Made by a program: the position numbers and the translations under genes
The notes under the pieces: model-generated
Seen by the model: only the letters and a program-made list of their open reading frames with translations
The model's database searches: none
Told to the model about the DNA's origin: nothing
In this document: piece by piece, positions 1 through 10,048 of the stretch
Layout: every line of letters starts with the position of its first letter
How positions within the stretch are numbered: position 1 is the stretch's first letter
From: Methylotenera sp.
GTDB taxonomy: Bacteria > Pseudomonadota > Gammaproteobacteria > Burkholderiales > Methylophilaceae
Length of the DNA stretch: 64,000 nucleotides
NCBI RefSeq assembly: GCF_029946165.1
Contig: NZ_JAQSDZ010000025.1
Span: 1 to 64,000 of the forward strand
Direction: 5' to 3'

Positions 1-55
1 AAATTTGAAACATTTCACATTTATTATTAACCGTATAAAACACACTTTAAATCTT

Positions 56-132
56 TGGTTGCGGGAACAGGATTTGAACCTGTGACCTTCGGGTTATGAG
101 CCCGACGAGCTGCCAGACTGCTCCATCCCGCG
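56..132 (-). tRNA. initiator tRNA-fMet (anticodon CAT)
   Basis: The minus strand folds as a 77-nt tRNA with anticodon CAT and an encoded 3' CCA at 56-58. Position 1 is C and faces A in the acceptor stem, so the first pair is mismatched. Three G:C pairs sit at the base of the anticodon stem (GGG...CCC around the CAT loop). Both features are hallmarks of bacterial initiator tRNA and exclude elongator tRNA-Met. It lies downstream of kdsB on the same strand but has its own promoter at 165-193. Confidence 0.95.
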
Positions 133-164
133 TCCGATTCGACCTAGTTGCGTCGAGAGGTGAG

Positions 165-193
165 ACTATAGCAAACCTAGCTATTTACTGCAA
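165..193 (-). promoter_or_regulatory. sigma-70 promoter of the initiator tRNA
   Basis: Read on the minus strand, TTGCAG (188-193) and TATAGT (165-170) are separated by exactly 17 bases. The predicted start point near 158 gives a leader of about 26 nt before the mature tRNA 5' end at 132. The match and spacing are read directly; activity is inferred. Confidence 0.75.
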
Positions 194-260
194 GAACATT
201 CGCAGCTTTATTTGTGTAATTTACGATTTACGGGGATTAATACTAACGCAAAGCAGTCCG

Positions 261-1046
261 CTAGCACATTACACTGCGCACGTAGTCTAGATCTTCTTGT
301 GTATCCACGCCTGCGGCTGGTGCATTTTGAGAAATTGATACTGAAATTTTATACCCATGATGTAGTACACGAAGCTGCTCTAATGACTCTACCTGCTCTA
401 GCGTACTTGGCTGAAGGCTCGCATATTGTTTTAGGAATTTTGCGCGATAAGCATAGATACCAATATGTCGATAAATTGGCATATTCTCTGGCAAGTCTAT
501 ATTTGCGCCAAAAGCATCTCTAGGATATGGGATCGGTGCGCGACTGAAATAAAGTGCATTACTTTGCGAATCCAACACCACTTTCACAATATTAGGATTT
601 AAGAAATCCGCTTTGCTATGTACTGCGTGGCATGCAGTTGCCATGACTGACTCAGGATGATTACTTAAAGTATTAGCGACTTCAATAATTAAAGAAGCTT
701 CTATTAGGGGCTCATCACCTTGCACATTAACGACAATCGCATCGTCAGGCCACTGCTGTGCCATCGCAATTTCTGCGATTCGATCTGTGCCACTTACATG
801 ATCGACTCTGGTCATCATCCCTAGATGACCATATTGCGTGACGGCATCTAAAATACGCGAGTCATCGGTTGCAATGACGACTTGTTTCGCTCCGCTAACT
901 TTTGCGCGTTCCGCCACCCATACCACCATTGGTTTGCCAGCAATATCTAGTAGCGGCTTACCAGGCAGCCTACTGCTGGCATAGCGAGCTGGGATAACAA
1001 CATAAAACTCCGGGACTTTAGACTTCACCTTATGCAAGCTCTTCAT
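261..1046 (-). CDS. kdsB: 3-deoxy-manno-octulosonate cytidylyltransferase (CMP-KDO synthetase)
   Basis: Activates KDO with CTP to CMP-KDO in the cytoplasm for attachment to lipid A. The N-terminal signature [14 protein letters not shown] and the internal NVQGDEPLI segment are diagnostic of KdsB, and the length of 261 aa is normal. The ATG start at 1046 overlaps the end of the upstream Trm112-like gene by 17 bases. A GTG a few codons further in could also serve, because the first eight residues are not conserved. It is the last protein gene of the exbB-exbD-msbA-lpxK-Trm112-kdsB run, all serving the outer membrane. Confidence 0.95.
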   Translation of the reverse strand: MKSLHKVKSKVPEFYVVIPARYASSRLPGKPLLDIAGKPMVVWVAERAKVSGAKQVVIATDDSRILDAVTQYGHLGMMTRVDHVSGTDRIAEIAMAQQWPDDAIVVNVQGDEPLIEASLIIEVANTLSNHPESVMATACHAVHSKADFLNPNIVKVVLDSQSNALYFSRAPIPYPRDAFGANIDLPENMPIYRHIGIYAYRAKFLKQYASLQPSTLEQVESLEQLRVLHHGYKISVSISQNAPAAGVDTQEDLDYVRSVMC

Positions 1047-1212
1047 CAGTTAATTTACGCGCTTCTTCTTCGAGCATCACTGGTATACCATCTTTAATTG
1101 GATAAGCCAAACCTGCGGATTTCGAAATCAACTCGTTCGTCGCTTTATTAAAGATAAGTGAGCCTTTAGTCACTGGGCATACTAAAATTTGTAGTAGTTT
1201 TGTATCCATCAT
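1030..1212 (-). CDS. Trm112/YcaR-like small protein (UPF0434)
   Basis: A 60-aa protein of the YcaR/Trm112 family, recognised by the N-terminal [14 protein letters not shown] segment and the later [13 protein letters not shown] motif. Family members are small zinc-ribbon-like proteins. Here only one cysteine (in VCPV) remains, so it probably binds no zinc, as in many YcaR proteins. Its ATG overlaps the lpxK stop (TAATG) and its 3' end overlaps kdsB, which implies translational coupling. The position between lpxK and kdsB is the same in E. coli. Its role there is unknown; assignment rests on family and context. Confidence 0.85.
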   Translation of the reverse strand: MMDTKLLQILVCPVTKGSLIFNKATNELISKSAGLAYPIKDGIPVMLEEEARKLTDEELA

Positions 1213-2231
1213 TAAATTCCTAATTTTTGCAAAATAAGTTTAGCAAGAGATGCTTGATTTGTACTGCTTATTGTCGCAGCTACGGGTAAGCACCATGAAT
1301 CATTTGTAGTAAATGCTGAACATTTTACGGCATCTTTTTCTGTCATTAGAATAGTTTTGCCTGCAAACTGCATTAAGTCATGCTTTGTAAATGCATGATG
1401 ATCAGCAAATGGCTTACGCTCAAATTGTAGACCCAAATCAGATAATTGATCAAAAAACCGCTCAGGATTACCTATCCCTGCAATCGCTACTAATTTTTTA
1501 TCGGCAAAATAACTAACGGGCTGTTTGGCTCCTGAACCATCCACAGACTCAAAGAGTTCGCCTTGCAATGACATGTTAAATATCGGCGTTTGCTTAGCCT
1601 CTTTAAATGTATTAACAAAAGCGGCTCCTTTGCCACTATCAACAATTGCATCAACAAGTCTTAATCTTGTAAGTTTTTCGCGGAGTGGTCCAGCTGGTAA
1701 TAATCGTTGATTGCCAAACCGGCTATTTGAATTGACCAAGGCAATTTCCACATTGCGCCACAAGGCATAATGTTGCAAACCGTCATCACTAATAATCACA
1801 TTGCATTGGGGGTTTTCTTGTAATAAAGCCTGTCCTGCAGCGACTCGATTTGTGCCAACGAACATTGGGCAAGTCGTGCGCTTGCTGATTAAAACGGGCT
1901 CGTCTCCCACTAGTTGTGGATCACTATTTGCAAATACTGGCGTTGCTAGCTTTGATTTCCCGCCGTAGCCCCGACTTATAATGCCGGGCTTATATCCTGC
2001 AAGCTGCAACTGTTCCGCCAGCCAAATAACAAATGGCGTTTTACCTGTGCCGCCTACGGTAACATTGCCAACAACAATAACGGGCACACTTAAGCCAGTA
2101 CTTTTAAGCCAACCGACCTTATATAAGGTTTTTCTAACAGAAATGACAACAAGAAAAATCCAAGAAAGTGGAATCAGCAAAATATGCCACAAGCTATAGG
2201 TAGACCACTGTTTTTGAAACCAATTATTCAT
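1212..2231 (-). CDS. lpxK: tetraacyldisaccharide 4'-kinase
   Basis: Phosphorylates the 4' position of the lipid A disaccharide precursor at the inner membrane. An N-terminal hydrophobic helix (about residues 14-29) is followed by the P-loop in [15 protein letters not shown] and the ISRGYGG motif typical of LpxK. A later HHAF segment and TEKDAVKC complete the family pattern. Length 339 aa is normal. It starts 25 bases after msbA and its stop overlaps the next start, so it belongs to the lipid A export operon. Confidence 0.95.
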   Translation of the reverse strand: MNNWFQKQWSTYSLWHILLIPLSWIFLVVISVRKTLYKVGWLKSTGLSVPVIVVGNVTVGGTGKTPFVIWLAEQLQLAGYKPGIISRGYGGKSKLATPVFANSDPQLVGDEPVLISKRTTCPMFVGTNRVAAGQALLQENPQCNVIISDDGLQHYALWRNVEIALVNSNSRFGNQRLLPAGPLREKLTRLRLVDAIVDSGKGAAFVNTFKEAKQTPIFNMSLQGELFESVDGSGAKQPVSYFADKKLVAIAGIGNPERFFDQLSDLGLQFERKPFADHHAFTKHDLMQFAGKTILMTEKDAVKCSAFTTNDSWCLPVAATISSTNQASLAKLILQKLGI

Positions 2232-2255
2232 CTACATTTGCGGATAACTGAGTAG

Positions 2256-4016
2256 TTAATTGAATTGCTTTTGATACAACTTAGCATAATGACCGCCCTG
2301 AGAAATCAGCTCATCATGCGAGCCACATTCAACGATTTCACCTTGCTCCATTACCATAATGCGATCTGCATTTTCAATTGTACTCAGTCGGTGTGCGATA
2401 ACGATACTTGTACGATTACGCATTAATGTATCTAATGCGGCTTGAACATGCTGCTCTGACTCAGTATCCAAAGCGGAGGTTGCTTCATCAAGTAACAATA
2501 TAGGCGCATTTTTTAATATTGCCCGAGCAATGGCAATACGCTGACGCTGCCCGCCGGAAAGACGTACGCCTCTATCGCCGATTTCATTTTGCAGTCCATT
2601 AGGTAGCTGCTCTATAAATTCCCAAGCATGGGCGGCTTTAGCAGCTGCAATCACCTCAGCCTCATTAGCATTTCGCAAAACACCGTAAGCGATATTATTA
2701 AATATCGTATCATTAAATAAGGTCACATCTTGGCTTACAAGTGAGAATTGTTGACGCAAATTCTTCAAACTTAATGCGCGAATGTCTACGCCATCAAGCA
2801 TCACCAAGCCCTGTTGCAACTCATAAAAACGAGGTAGCAAATTGACCAATGTTGTTTTACCACCACCAGATCGTCCGACCAATGCAATTTTCTCGCCTGG
2901 TTTAACAATAAAACTGACATTTTTCAGGGCTAATTTTTTTGCATTATCATAACGCACATTTACACTGCGAAACTCAATTAAACCTTCAGCGCGGTTAAGC
3001 TCTTTAACACCTTCATCAACTTCTGATTTTGCATCAATTAGCTCAAATACGCTTTGCGCAGCGGCCACCCCAACTTGAATGTCTTCATTTAAGTTGGTTA
3101 AGCCTTTGATGGGTGCTATTAGCATAAGCAAAGCGCCAATAAAAGCGGCGAACTCACCTGCACTGAATTTGCCAACAGAGTAATAAACGACTAAACCCAA
3201 TGCAACTGCAGCCAATATTTCGATGACGAAGCTGCTTAGACCAGAAATACGGGCTAGACGAATCTGCATACGCATATTACGGATGATTACACTTGAAAAA
3301 CGTTGGTTTTCGTAATCCTGACCACCAAAAACTTTTACCATCCTTTGCCCAGAAAGCGCTTCTTCCAAGACTTTGGTCATGTCGCCAACGGACTGTTGAA
3401 CATAAGTACCTGCGGAACGTACTTTTGGCATTATTCTGCTTAAATAAATTGCCATAAAAGGCGCCACAATGGCAAAAATTAAAGTTAGACGCCAATTTAA
3501 GTAAAGCATATAACCCAGCATGCCTAAAATTGTGAGCGAATCGCGAACCATGCTAACCGCCGCATTGGTTGAAGCTTTAGCCATTAACTCAGCATCGTAG
3601 GTGAGTTTTGAAGTCATTATCCCTACAGAAACTGCATCAAAAAAACTTACGGGCAAAGTCATCAAGCTACGGAAAGCATCAACTCTCAAATCTCCCACAA
3701 CTTTACGAGAAACCCATCGCATAGAGAAGTTTGAAACAAACCCAGCCGAAGCACGAATCGCCAATAACCCAAACAACATGAATGGTAACAAATTGAGTTT
3801 ATTTGGATTTTGCTTAACGAAGCCTTCATCAGTCACTTGCTTAATAACTGCAAGAAAGCCCGTATTTGTCGCTGAGAGAATGACCATTGCAATAATACTG
3901 CTTGCAAATACTAGCTTGTAACGCCAAGCGTAGCCAAGTAAACGTAAATATAAAACCTTTACGCTAATCTTTTTTAATGGGGATAATAGTGATAATTTAT
4001 CTTTTGTTTTCGACAT
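2256..4016 (-). CDS. msbA: lipid A export ABC transporter/permease MsbA
   Basis: Homodimeric flippase that moves lipid A-core across the inner membrane. The protein of 586 aa has an N-terminal six-helix exporter domain (about residues 25-320) fused to an ATPase domain. Walker A is GRSGGGKTT at 381-389, followed by the signature LSGGQRQR and Walker B with LLLDEATSALD. Length and order match MsbA. It is followed after 25 bases by lpxK, the classical pairing, and preceded by exbB-exbD. A few ABC exporters of similar build exist, but the neighbourhood settles the call. Confidence 0.95.
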   Translation of the reverse strand: MSKTKDKLSLLSPLKKISVKVLYLRLLGYAWRYKLVFASSIIAMVILSATNTGFLAVIKQVTDEGFVKQNPNKLNLLPFMLFGLLAIRASAGFVSNFSMRWVSRKVVGDLRVDAFRSLMTLPVSFFDAVSVGIMTSKLTYDAELMAKASTNAAVSMVRDSLTILGMLGYMLYLNWRLTLIFAIVAPFMAIYLSRIMPKVRSAGTYVQQSVGDMTKVLEEALSGQRMVKVFGGQDYENQRFSSVIIRNMRMQIRLARISGLSSFVIEILAAVALGLVVYYSVGKFSAGEFAAFIGALLMLIAPIKGLTNLNEDIQVGVAAAQSVFELIDAKSEVDEGVKELNRAEGLIEFRSVNVRYDNAKKLALKNVSFIVKPGEKIALVGRSGGGKTTLVNLLPRFYELQQGLVMLDGVDIRALSLKNLRQQFSLVSQDVTLFNDTIFNNIAYGVLRNANEAEVIAAAKAAHAWEFIEQLPNGLQNEIGDRGVRLSGGQRQRIAIARAILKNAPILLLDEATSALDTESEQHVQAALDTLMRNRTSIVIAHRLSTIENADRIMVMEQGEIVECGSHDELISQGGHYAKLYQKQFN

Positions 4017-4087
4017 GATTAACTGCTAATTTCGTTAAGTCGAATCCAACTAAATCGAATTAATTTGAGTGTGATTAAACGTATGAT

Positions 4088-4513
4088 TTAAGAACCTGCT
4101 TTTGATTGGGTCGCGAACGTAATATGCGTATAGCCTGCTGTGCGCGAGGCTTCCATCACATCAATAACGAATTGGAAGGCACTTTTAGCGTCAGCATTGA
4201 TAATGATAGTTGGCTCTTCCTTACTACCATTGACTGCAGCTTGTAGTGCCGCGCTAATTCCCTCAACAGATGAGTTAGCTATTCCTTTGCCATTCACGAC
4301 ATATTTGCCTGCCGCATCGACACCCACTTCAATGGTCAATGGTTTTTCTTGCGGCGCATTAGCCTCAGCTGTTGGCAAATTGATTTGCAATTCACTTGTA
4401 CGCGAGAATGTTGCACTCACTACCAAGAAAATTATGATCACTAGTAATACGTCGATTAAAGGCACGAGATTCATCTCGAGCTCTTCATGGCGCTTTCCAC
4501 GTTGAAAATTCAT
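4088..4513 (-). CDS. exbD: biopolymer transport protein ExbD
   Basis: Partner of ExbB in the proton-driven motor that energises TonB or a TonB-like protein. The 141-aa protein has one N-terminal membrane helix with the essential Asp in LIDVLLVIIIFLV and a periplasmic C-terminal domain. It follows exbB after an unusually wide gap of 119 bases in which I see no gene. No tonB lies in the window. The same exbB-exbD-msbA/lpxK arrangement is common in Betaproteobacteria. Confidence 0.92.
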   Translation of the reverse strand: MNFQRGKRHEELEMNLVPLIDVLLVIIIFLVVSATFSRTSELQINLPTAEANAPQEKPLTIEVGVDAAGKYVVNGKGIANSSVEGISAALQAAVNGSKEEPTIIINADAKSAFQFVIDVMEASRTAGYTHITFATQSKAGS

Positions 4514-4632
4514 GTTCTATTCCTTATAACTAAATTTGCTTCAAATCACAATTCAACCAAGCAGATTTTAATTGTCAGCCCCATGAGTACGGCAAGTAAA
4601 ATCAGCACAGAATCAATATGAGTTAACACAAA

Positions 4633-5238
4633 TTATTTACGTTCACCGTGAATGATTTCAACTAATTTAATTGCTTGCTGTTCCATACCCACCAACAAGT
4701 CATCTACTTTAGAACGGAAATAGCGGTAAGCAATCATCGCTGGCACAGCTACGACAATACCTGCTGCAGTGTTGTACAAGGCAACAGAAATACCACGCGC
4801 AAATTGCGCAATATCATGACCTGTATTAGTAAATGCGCCGAATAACTCAACCATACCAATCACAGTACCCAAAAGCCCTAACAATGGCGCAACTGTTGCG
4901 ATAGTGCCTAAGGTGGAAAGGTATTTCTCTAAAGAGTGCGCAACTGCACGACCTCTTTCTTCTATGGCTTCTTTAGTGATTTCACGTGAGTTTTTTGAGT
5001 TGGATAAGGCGCTTGCAAATACCTGGCCTAACAATGAGTGCTGCTCTAAGCGGCCGATTGTTTCTTTAGTCACACCGCCTTTATTAAGCCATGACTGCAC
5101 CTCTGGCAATAAGTTCGCAGGTGCTACTGTACTTTCACGCAACGCAAACGCCCGCTCACCTATAATTGCCAAGGCTACCACTGACGCTATGATTAGCGGC
5201 CAAATTGGCCAACCCGCTGCTAAAATAATTTGCCACAC
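4633..5238 (-). CDS. exbB: biopolymer transport protein ExbB (MotA/TolQ/ExbB family)
   Basis: Three-helix membrane subunit of the ExbBD proton channel. I place the start at GTG 5238, giving WQIILAAGWPIWPLI after the initiator, because AGGAG at 5246-5250 sits seven bases upstream. The in-frame ATG at 5259 would add seven residues that bury this Shine-Dalgarno sequence. The long cytoplasmic loop and the LLGLLGTVIGMVELF helix are typical of the family. Product about 201 aa. Partner exbD lies downstream. Confidence 0.9.
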   Translation of the reverse strand: MWQIILAAGWPIWPLIIASVVALAIIGERAFALRESTVAPANLLPEVQSWLNKGGVTKETIGRLEQHSLLGQVFASALSNSKNSREITKEAIEERGRAVAHSLEKYLSTLGTIATVAPLLGLLGTVIGMVELFGAFTNTGHDIAQFARGISVALYNTAAGIVVAVPAMIAYRYFRSKVDDLLVGMEQQAIKLVEIIHGERK

Positions 5239-5450
5239 AGTGCAACTCCTAAATTTCAATATTAATCGTGATGACTATAATTAATCGTAATGAATAGTCT
5301 GTAAAAAAACTTGTTGATACTTATCCCGATACTTTAGCTTGTCGCCCGCATTTGGGCAAGCTTCAAGTGCAACGCTTTCATAAACTTACATGGCATACGT
5401 ACTTAATAATCTTATGAATTTCTTAAATATCCCTACATTTTAATTACTTT

Positions 5451-7868
5451 TTAATTAAGGTTCTCAAAATTATCAAGCCAATAGCGCTTGTATTGACTTC
5501 GCCAACTTAAAATTTGAATATTCCCGTCGTGCATAAAGCGCATTTCAACCGCACCGTTATAATCAGATCGATATAGCAAGCTGTTTGTAGCTAGGTAGCG
5601 CTCAAGTATCACAGGCTTAGGATGACCAAATCGGTTCAAATAGCCATTAGTGATAATACTGACGCTAGGCGCTACAGCCGCAATAAAATCAGAGGTGGAA
5701 GAAGTTTTACTACCATGATGTGGCACGACAATCACATCACTTCTAAGTTTATCGGCTTCTGAGTTAATCAGTTGAAGCTCATCAGCTTTTTCAATATCAC
5801 CTGTCAGCAACACACTACCTGCTTGACTGGTTACTTTTAATACACAACTTCGGTCGTTATCTTTAATACGTTTATCATCATAACTATCAGCACGCGGATG
5901 TATTATTTCGAATTTTACGTCATCCCACAGCCATTGCTGACCAGCATAGCAACGCATTTTTCTTTGCGAAGCTGGAATATCAGCGTCATCAGGCAGAGAG
6001 CTATTAAGCCACCTAACCGGCATCAGCGCTAGTATAGACGGCATACCGCCACTATGATCAATGTCATTATGACTAACAACAAAACCATCTATTTTTTTGA
6101 TGCCTTCGCCTCGCAAAAACGGCATAACTATTCGACTGCCTGCGTCGCTTTGCTCATTAAATTTAGGACCCGCATCGTATACCAAGTTATGTTTAGCCGT
6201 TTGCACAACCACACTTAATCCCTGACCTACATCTAGTACAGTCACTTTCATCTCACCTAGAGCGGGTCGTATAGGCACATTCATTAAAATAGGCAGAAAG
6301 CCGACTAAACCCATCCACCGCATAGGAAAACCGCGTGGTAGCAATAACCAAAGTACGCCGAATATTGCAGGAATTAAAGTCCACGCGGCAGGTTCATGCT
6401 GTTGCCAAGTAGCCATTGGCAGTTCATTAAGCCATTTAAGGGCACACATGCCAACTTCTAAAGCTTTATATGACACGTGTAGCGGAATATCTGTCAGAAA
6501 ATTGGCGGGTAGAAAACTTCCAAGCAATGCCAGTGGCGTCACAACAAAGCTAATCAAGGGAATTGCAAAGGCATTGGCAATTGGCGAAACGATTGAAGTT
6601 TGCCCAAACATGATGAGCAGTAAAGGCAACATGCCGATGGTGACGGCATATTGCGTTTTTAGCGCCGCTTGAAACCAATGAACTTCACCGATACGTCCAC
6701 CCAAGGCATAAGCCAACATGGCGACAGCGCCAAACGACAACCAAAAACCGGGGGAACTAACAGCCCAAGGATCTAGCATAACAACAATTAATAAAGCCAT
6801 TGCCAAGACTTGTGAAATGACTAATTGCCGCCCCGACCATAATGCAACGGCAAACACAAAAAGCATATACAAAGTGCGTTGCGATGGCACCGAAAATCCC
6901 GCTATTAATGAATAGGCTAAAGCGATAACCACACCAGCCACAGTTGCTGCTTTACGTGTAGGTAAATGCATCACTAAATGGTGACTGCGTCGCCAGAAGA
7001 AACTCACAAAAGCAAATGCCAATCCAGCCAACATGGTGATGTGAAGGCCTGAAATTGACATTAAATGCGAAGTACCTGTGCGTAAAAATACTTGCCAGTC
7101 TTCAACATCAATTTGGCTATCATCGCCCATTACCAGCGCTTGAATTATGCCGCTGTATGGCTTGCCTGCGAGTACTTTTTCAATCCGCTTTTGTACCTTT
7201 TCACGTAAAAACTCAACCATATAACGTGGCTGCCAAACAAAGTCATCTAGCTTTTTAATTCCAGCTTTGCTCTTTATGCTGCCTGTAGCACGTATGTTTT
7301 CCGATAGCGCCCATGACTCAAAATCAAAGCCGTGCGGATTAACTGCGCCATGAGGTCGCTTTAATCGTACAACGAGCGACCAACGTTCACCCACCTTAAA
7401 TTCATTAGACTCAATCGCTTCTTTTTCAGTGCTTTTACTACCACCATAACTATTTCTGCGATATTGATTAAGGCTAATATGTTTGGGCACTACTGCGCCC
7501 TTTGTTAATATTTTTTCTACATAAAATTTAAAGCGCACACCTACCTCAGTGGCTTCTGGCACACTCGCTACGATCCCTTCAATTGCAATGGATTTTTGCT
7601 CCCATGCGTGCGGCAACTCATCAGCAATTCTCCAATAGGCATAACTACTTGCCCAGCACAGACCAAATAAAAAAGCTGCGGCGCATCTTAATGTGCTTTT
7701 AAAAAATCTTAATGGCTGGGAATTTGAAGAAAAACGCGGATGGAATTGAATAGCAATAGTCGCAACCATTACAAATAATGCAAACAACAACCAAGTGAGG
7801 GTCGGCAACTGTGCTAAATGCTGAACATTCCAAGCACCAAAAACAAACATCAGCGCCATAAGAATCAT
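5451..7868 (-). CDS. comEC: DNA uptake channel protein ComEC/Rec2
   Basis: Inner-membrane channel that takes single-stranded DNA into the cytoplasm during natural transformation. The 805-aa protein shows an N-terminal DUF4131 region (about 20-200), a multi-helix Competence domain (about 230-500, with GTSHLMSISGLHITMLAG), and a C-terminal metallo-beta-lactamase-like domain beginning near 541 with DVGQG, HNDIDHSGG near 602, a TGD and PHHGSKTS. All are intact. With the type IV pilus genes elsewhere in the window this supports a functional competence system. It sits 12 bases after lolD on the same strand. Confidence 0.93.
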   Translation of the reverse strand: MILMALMFVFGAWNVQHLAQLPTLTWLLFALFVMVATIAIQFHPRFSSNSQPLRFFKSTLRCAAAFLFGLCWASSYAYWRIADELPHAWEQKSIAIEGIVASVPEATEVGVRFKFYVEKILTKGAVVPKHISLNQYRRNSYGGSKSTEKEAIESNEFKVGERWSLVVRLKRPHGAVNPHGFDFESWALSENIRATGSIKSKAGIKKLDDFVWQPRYMVEFLREKVQKRIEKVLAGKPYSGIIQALVMGDDSQIDVEDWQVFLRTGTSHLMSISGLHITMLAGLAFAFVSFFWRRSHHLVMHLPTRKAATVAGVVIALAYSLIAGFSVPSQRTLYMLFVFAVALWSGRQLVISQVLAMALLIVVMLDPWAVSSPGFWLSFGAVAMLAYALGGRIGEVHWFQAALKTQYAVTIGMLPLLLIMFGQTSIVSPIANAFAIPLISFVVTPLALLGSFLPANFLTDIPLHVSYKALEVGMCALKWLNELPMATWQQHEPAAWTLIPAIFGVLWLLLPRGFPMRWMGLVGFLPILMNVPIRPALGEMKVTVLDVGQGLSVVVQTAKHNLVYDAGPKFNEQSDAGSRIVMPFLRGEGIKKIDGFVVSHNDIDHSGGMPSILALMPVRWLNSSLPDDADIPASQRKMRCYAGQQWLWDDVKFEIIHPRADSYDDKRIKDNDRSCVLKVTSQAGSVLLTGDIEKADELQLINSEADKLRSDVIVVPHHGSKTSSTSDFIAAVAPSVSIITNGYLNRFGHPKPVILERYLATNSLLYRSDYNGAVEMRFMHDGNIQILSWRSQYKRYWLDNFENLN

Positions 7869-7880
7869 AGTGCTGATAAC

Positions 7881-8564
7881 CTATAAAGGTTGTAGTTTTC
7901 CGTCAACTAACTTGTATTGTCGCTGCATTTTCTTCGCAAGCTCTAAGTCATGCGTTACCACAACCAAACTTCGTTGTTGCACTTGATTCACTTCCAACAA
8001 TAAATCAAACACTGCATGCGCGGTATGTCGATCTAGATTGCCTGTAGGCTCATCCGCTAGAATACATTGCGGTTGCGTGACCAATGCGCGCGCTACCGCG
8101 GCACGCTGGCGTTCTCCACCTGAAAGCTCACCCGGCATGTGTTCCATGCGATGGGTCAATCCAACTTTAGTAAGCGTTTGAGCGGCCATTGTAAGCGCTT
8201 GCTCACGCGGCATGCGACGTATAAACAAAGGCATAGCTACATTCTCAAGCGCAGTAAACTCGGGTAGTAGATGATGGAATTGATAAACAAAGCCCAACGA
8301 TTGATTGCGAATTTCGCCCTTTCTTGCTTCACTCATGGCCGCTATATTTTGATTAAGAATACGCACTTCACCACTAGTTGGCGCATCTAAGCCACCCAGT
8401 AAATGCAATAAGGTGCTTTTTCCTGATCCAGAAGTCCCGACAATCGCAATCTGCTCTCCTGCACCCACATGAAGGTCTATGCCGTTCAAAACTGGGACAT
8501 CTAAGCCTTCGTAGGTTTTATGTAAGGCTTGGCAAGAAACAATGCTACTCACTAAATTACTCAT
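7881..8564 (-). CDS. lolD: lipoprotein-releasing ABC transporter ATPase LolD
   Basis: ATPase that powers release of outer-membrane lipoproteins from the inner membrane to LolA. Length 227 aa. Walker A GTSGSGKS lies near 43-50, the ABC signature is LSGGERQR, and Walker B with [11 protein letters not shown] follows. The [20 protein letters not shown] segment is characteristic of LolD. The start overlaps the end of the permease gene by eight bases, so the two are translationally coupled. Confidence 0.95.
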   Translation of the reverse strand: MSNLVSSIVSCQALHKTYEGLDVPVLNGIDLHVGAGEQIAIVGTSGSGKSTLLHLLGGLDAPTSGEVRILNQNIAAMSEARKGEIRNQSLGFVYQFHHLLPEFTALENVAMPLFIRRMPREQALTMAAQTLTKVGLTHRMEHMPGELSGGERQRAAVARALVTQPQCILADEPTGNLDRHTAHAVFDLLLEVNQVQQRSLVVVTHDLELAKKMQRQYKLVDGKLQPL

Positions 8565-9852
8565 ACCTTAAGGCCTCAGCTGGATTGATTTTACTAGCGC
8601 GCCAACTCGGATATAAAGTAGCAAGCAGGCTTAACACAAACGAGACAATCACAATGGTAATTACGTCTGACCAAATCAAATCTGAAGGCACTTCGCTAAT
8701 TTGGTAAACATCTTTTGATAAAAATTGTATGTGAAATAAGCCTTCAATAAACGGAATAATGACATCAATATTCAGCGCGACAATCACACCGAACACCGCG
8801 CCTATTAAAGTACCGATTAAGCCTATTAACGCGCCTTGCACGATAAAAATTGCCATAATACTGATTGGACTCGCGCCAAATGTGCGCATAATCGCAATGT
8901 CGGCACGCTTGTCTGTGACTGCCATCACTAGCGTGGAGACGATATTAAACGCGGCAACTGCTACGATTAATGTCAAAATAATGAACATCACGCGCTTTTC
9001 CATTTGTACTGCTTTGAAAAAATTCGCATGTTGCTGCGTCCAATCTGTTACGTAATAAGTACCTGTCGGATTAATTGCCCCATTCAAGTCTCTAGAAATC
9101 GTGGCAGCGACATTCGGCGCAATAAATAAATCATCGAGCTTTAACCGAACGCCCGACACCTTATTGTTCATTCGGTACAACTTAGCTGCGTCATCCATGT
9201 GGATAAGTGCAAGGCCTGCGTCATACTCTTGCATGCCACTGCTAAATAAACCAATCACGGTAAATTGCTTTAATCTTGGTACGATGCCAGCAGGTGTAAA
9301 TTGCCCTTGGGGCGCCATTACAACTACTTTATCTCCCATTTGTGCACCCAAGTTATAAGCCAAATCTGTGCCTAAGATAATGCCGAACTCGCCAGCACGT
9401 AAATCTCCTAAGCTGCCAACGCGCATGCTTTTGCCTAAGTCAGCCACTTTATCTTCAGCCGCCGGTAATATACCGCGAATAATTGCGCCTTGCACGCCTT
9501 GGCCATAGCTCAACATAGCCTGTGCGGCAATATAGGGTGCACTCGCCAGTACGTGCTCGCGCTTAACGGAGGATTCTGCAATACCAGACCAGTCACTCAA
9601 AGTATTATTGCTGCCAGTAATTTCCAAATGCGAGGCCACGCCTAAAATACGCGTGCGTAAGTCTTTTTGAAAGCCATTCATCACCGACAACACAATAATA
9701 AGCGCAGCCACGCCCAGTGCGATGCCGATCATACTTGTGAGTGAAATAAATGAAATGAAATGATTTTTACGTTTAGCGCGCGTGTAGCGCATGCCAACGA
9801 ATAGTTCAAATACGGAGAAACTAGCGATGTAGGATTTTATTTTTTGTAACAT
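8557..9852 (-). CDS. lipoprotein-releasing permease, LolC/LolE (LolF-like) family
   Basis: Membrane subunit of the Lol transporter. It has an N-terminal membrane helix after [21 protein letters not shown], a large periplasmic domain (about 50-270) and three C-terminal helices, ending in the conserved [18 protein letters not shown]. Length 431 aa. The periplasmic [15 protein letters not shown] stretch resembles the LolC hook region. Only one permease gene precedes lolD, whereas E. coli has lolC and lolE flanking it. It may therefore act as a homodimer (LolF type) unless a second copy lies elsewhere. Confidence 0.9.
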   Translation of the reverse strand: MLQKIKSYIASFSVFELFVGMRYTRAKRKNHFISFISLTSMIGIALGVAALIIVLSVMNGFQKDLRTRILGVASHLEITGSNNTLSDWSGIAESSVKREHVLASAPYIAAQAMLSYGQGVQGAIIRGILPAAEDKVADLGKSMRVGSLGDLRAGEFGIILGTDLAYNLGAQMGDKVVVMAPQGQFTPAGIVPRLKQFTVIGLFSSGMQEYDAGLALIHMDDAAKLYRMNNKVSGVRLKLDDLFIAPNVAATISRDLNGAINPTGTYYVTDWTQQHANFFKAVQMEKRVMFIILTLIVAVAAFNIVSTLVMAVTDKRADIAIMRTFGASPISIMAIFIVQGALIGLIGTLIGAVFGVIVALNIDVIIPFIEGLFHIQFLSKDVYQISEVPSDLIWSDVITIVIVSFVLSLLATLYPSWRASKINPAEALRYE

Positions 9853-10048
9853 AGGCTAAATTCTAACAGGGTTAGAGTTTAGCTTAAAAGAAATTGATAA
9901 GCATTTGCAGACTAACACTTAAGTTTTGTATTTAATGGCAAACTCACCATAAAACACAATTAAACTAAGAGCCGCAAAACATTGACTTACAGAGCCTGAA
10001 CTTTACGGTTTAACCCACTTTAGACTCAATGATTAAGTACTGATTTAA

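Noticed and set aside
56-260. tRNA-associated integration site
   Set aside because: No integrase gene, no direct repeat of the tRNA 3' end and no foreign-looking DNA nearby.
212-523. 103-codon plus-strand frame over kdsB
   Set aside because: It is antisense to the conserved kdsB coding sequence and has no independent support.
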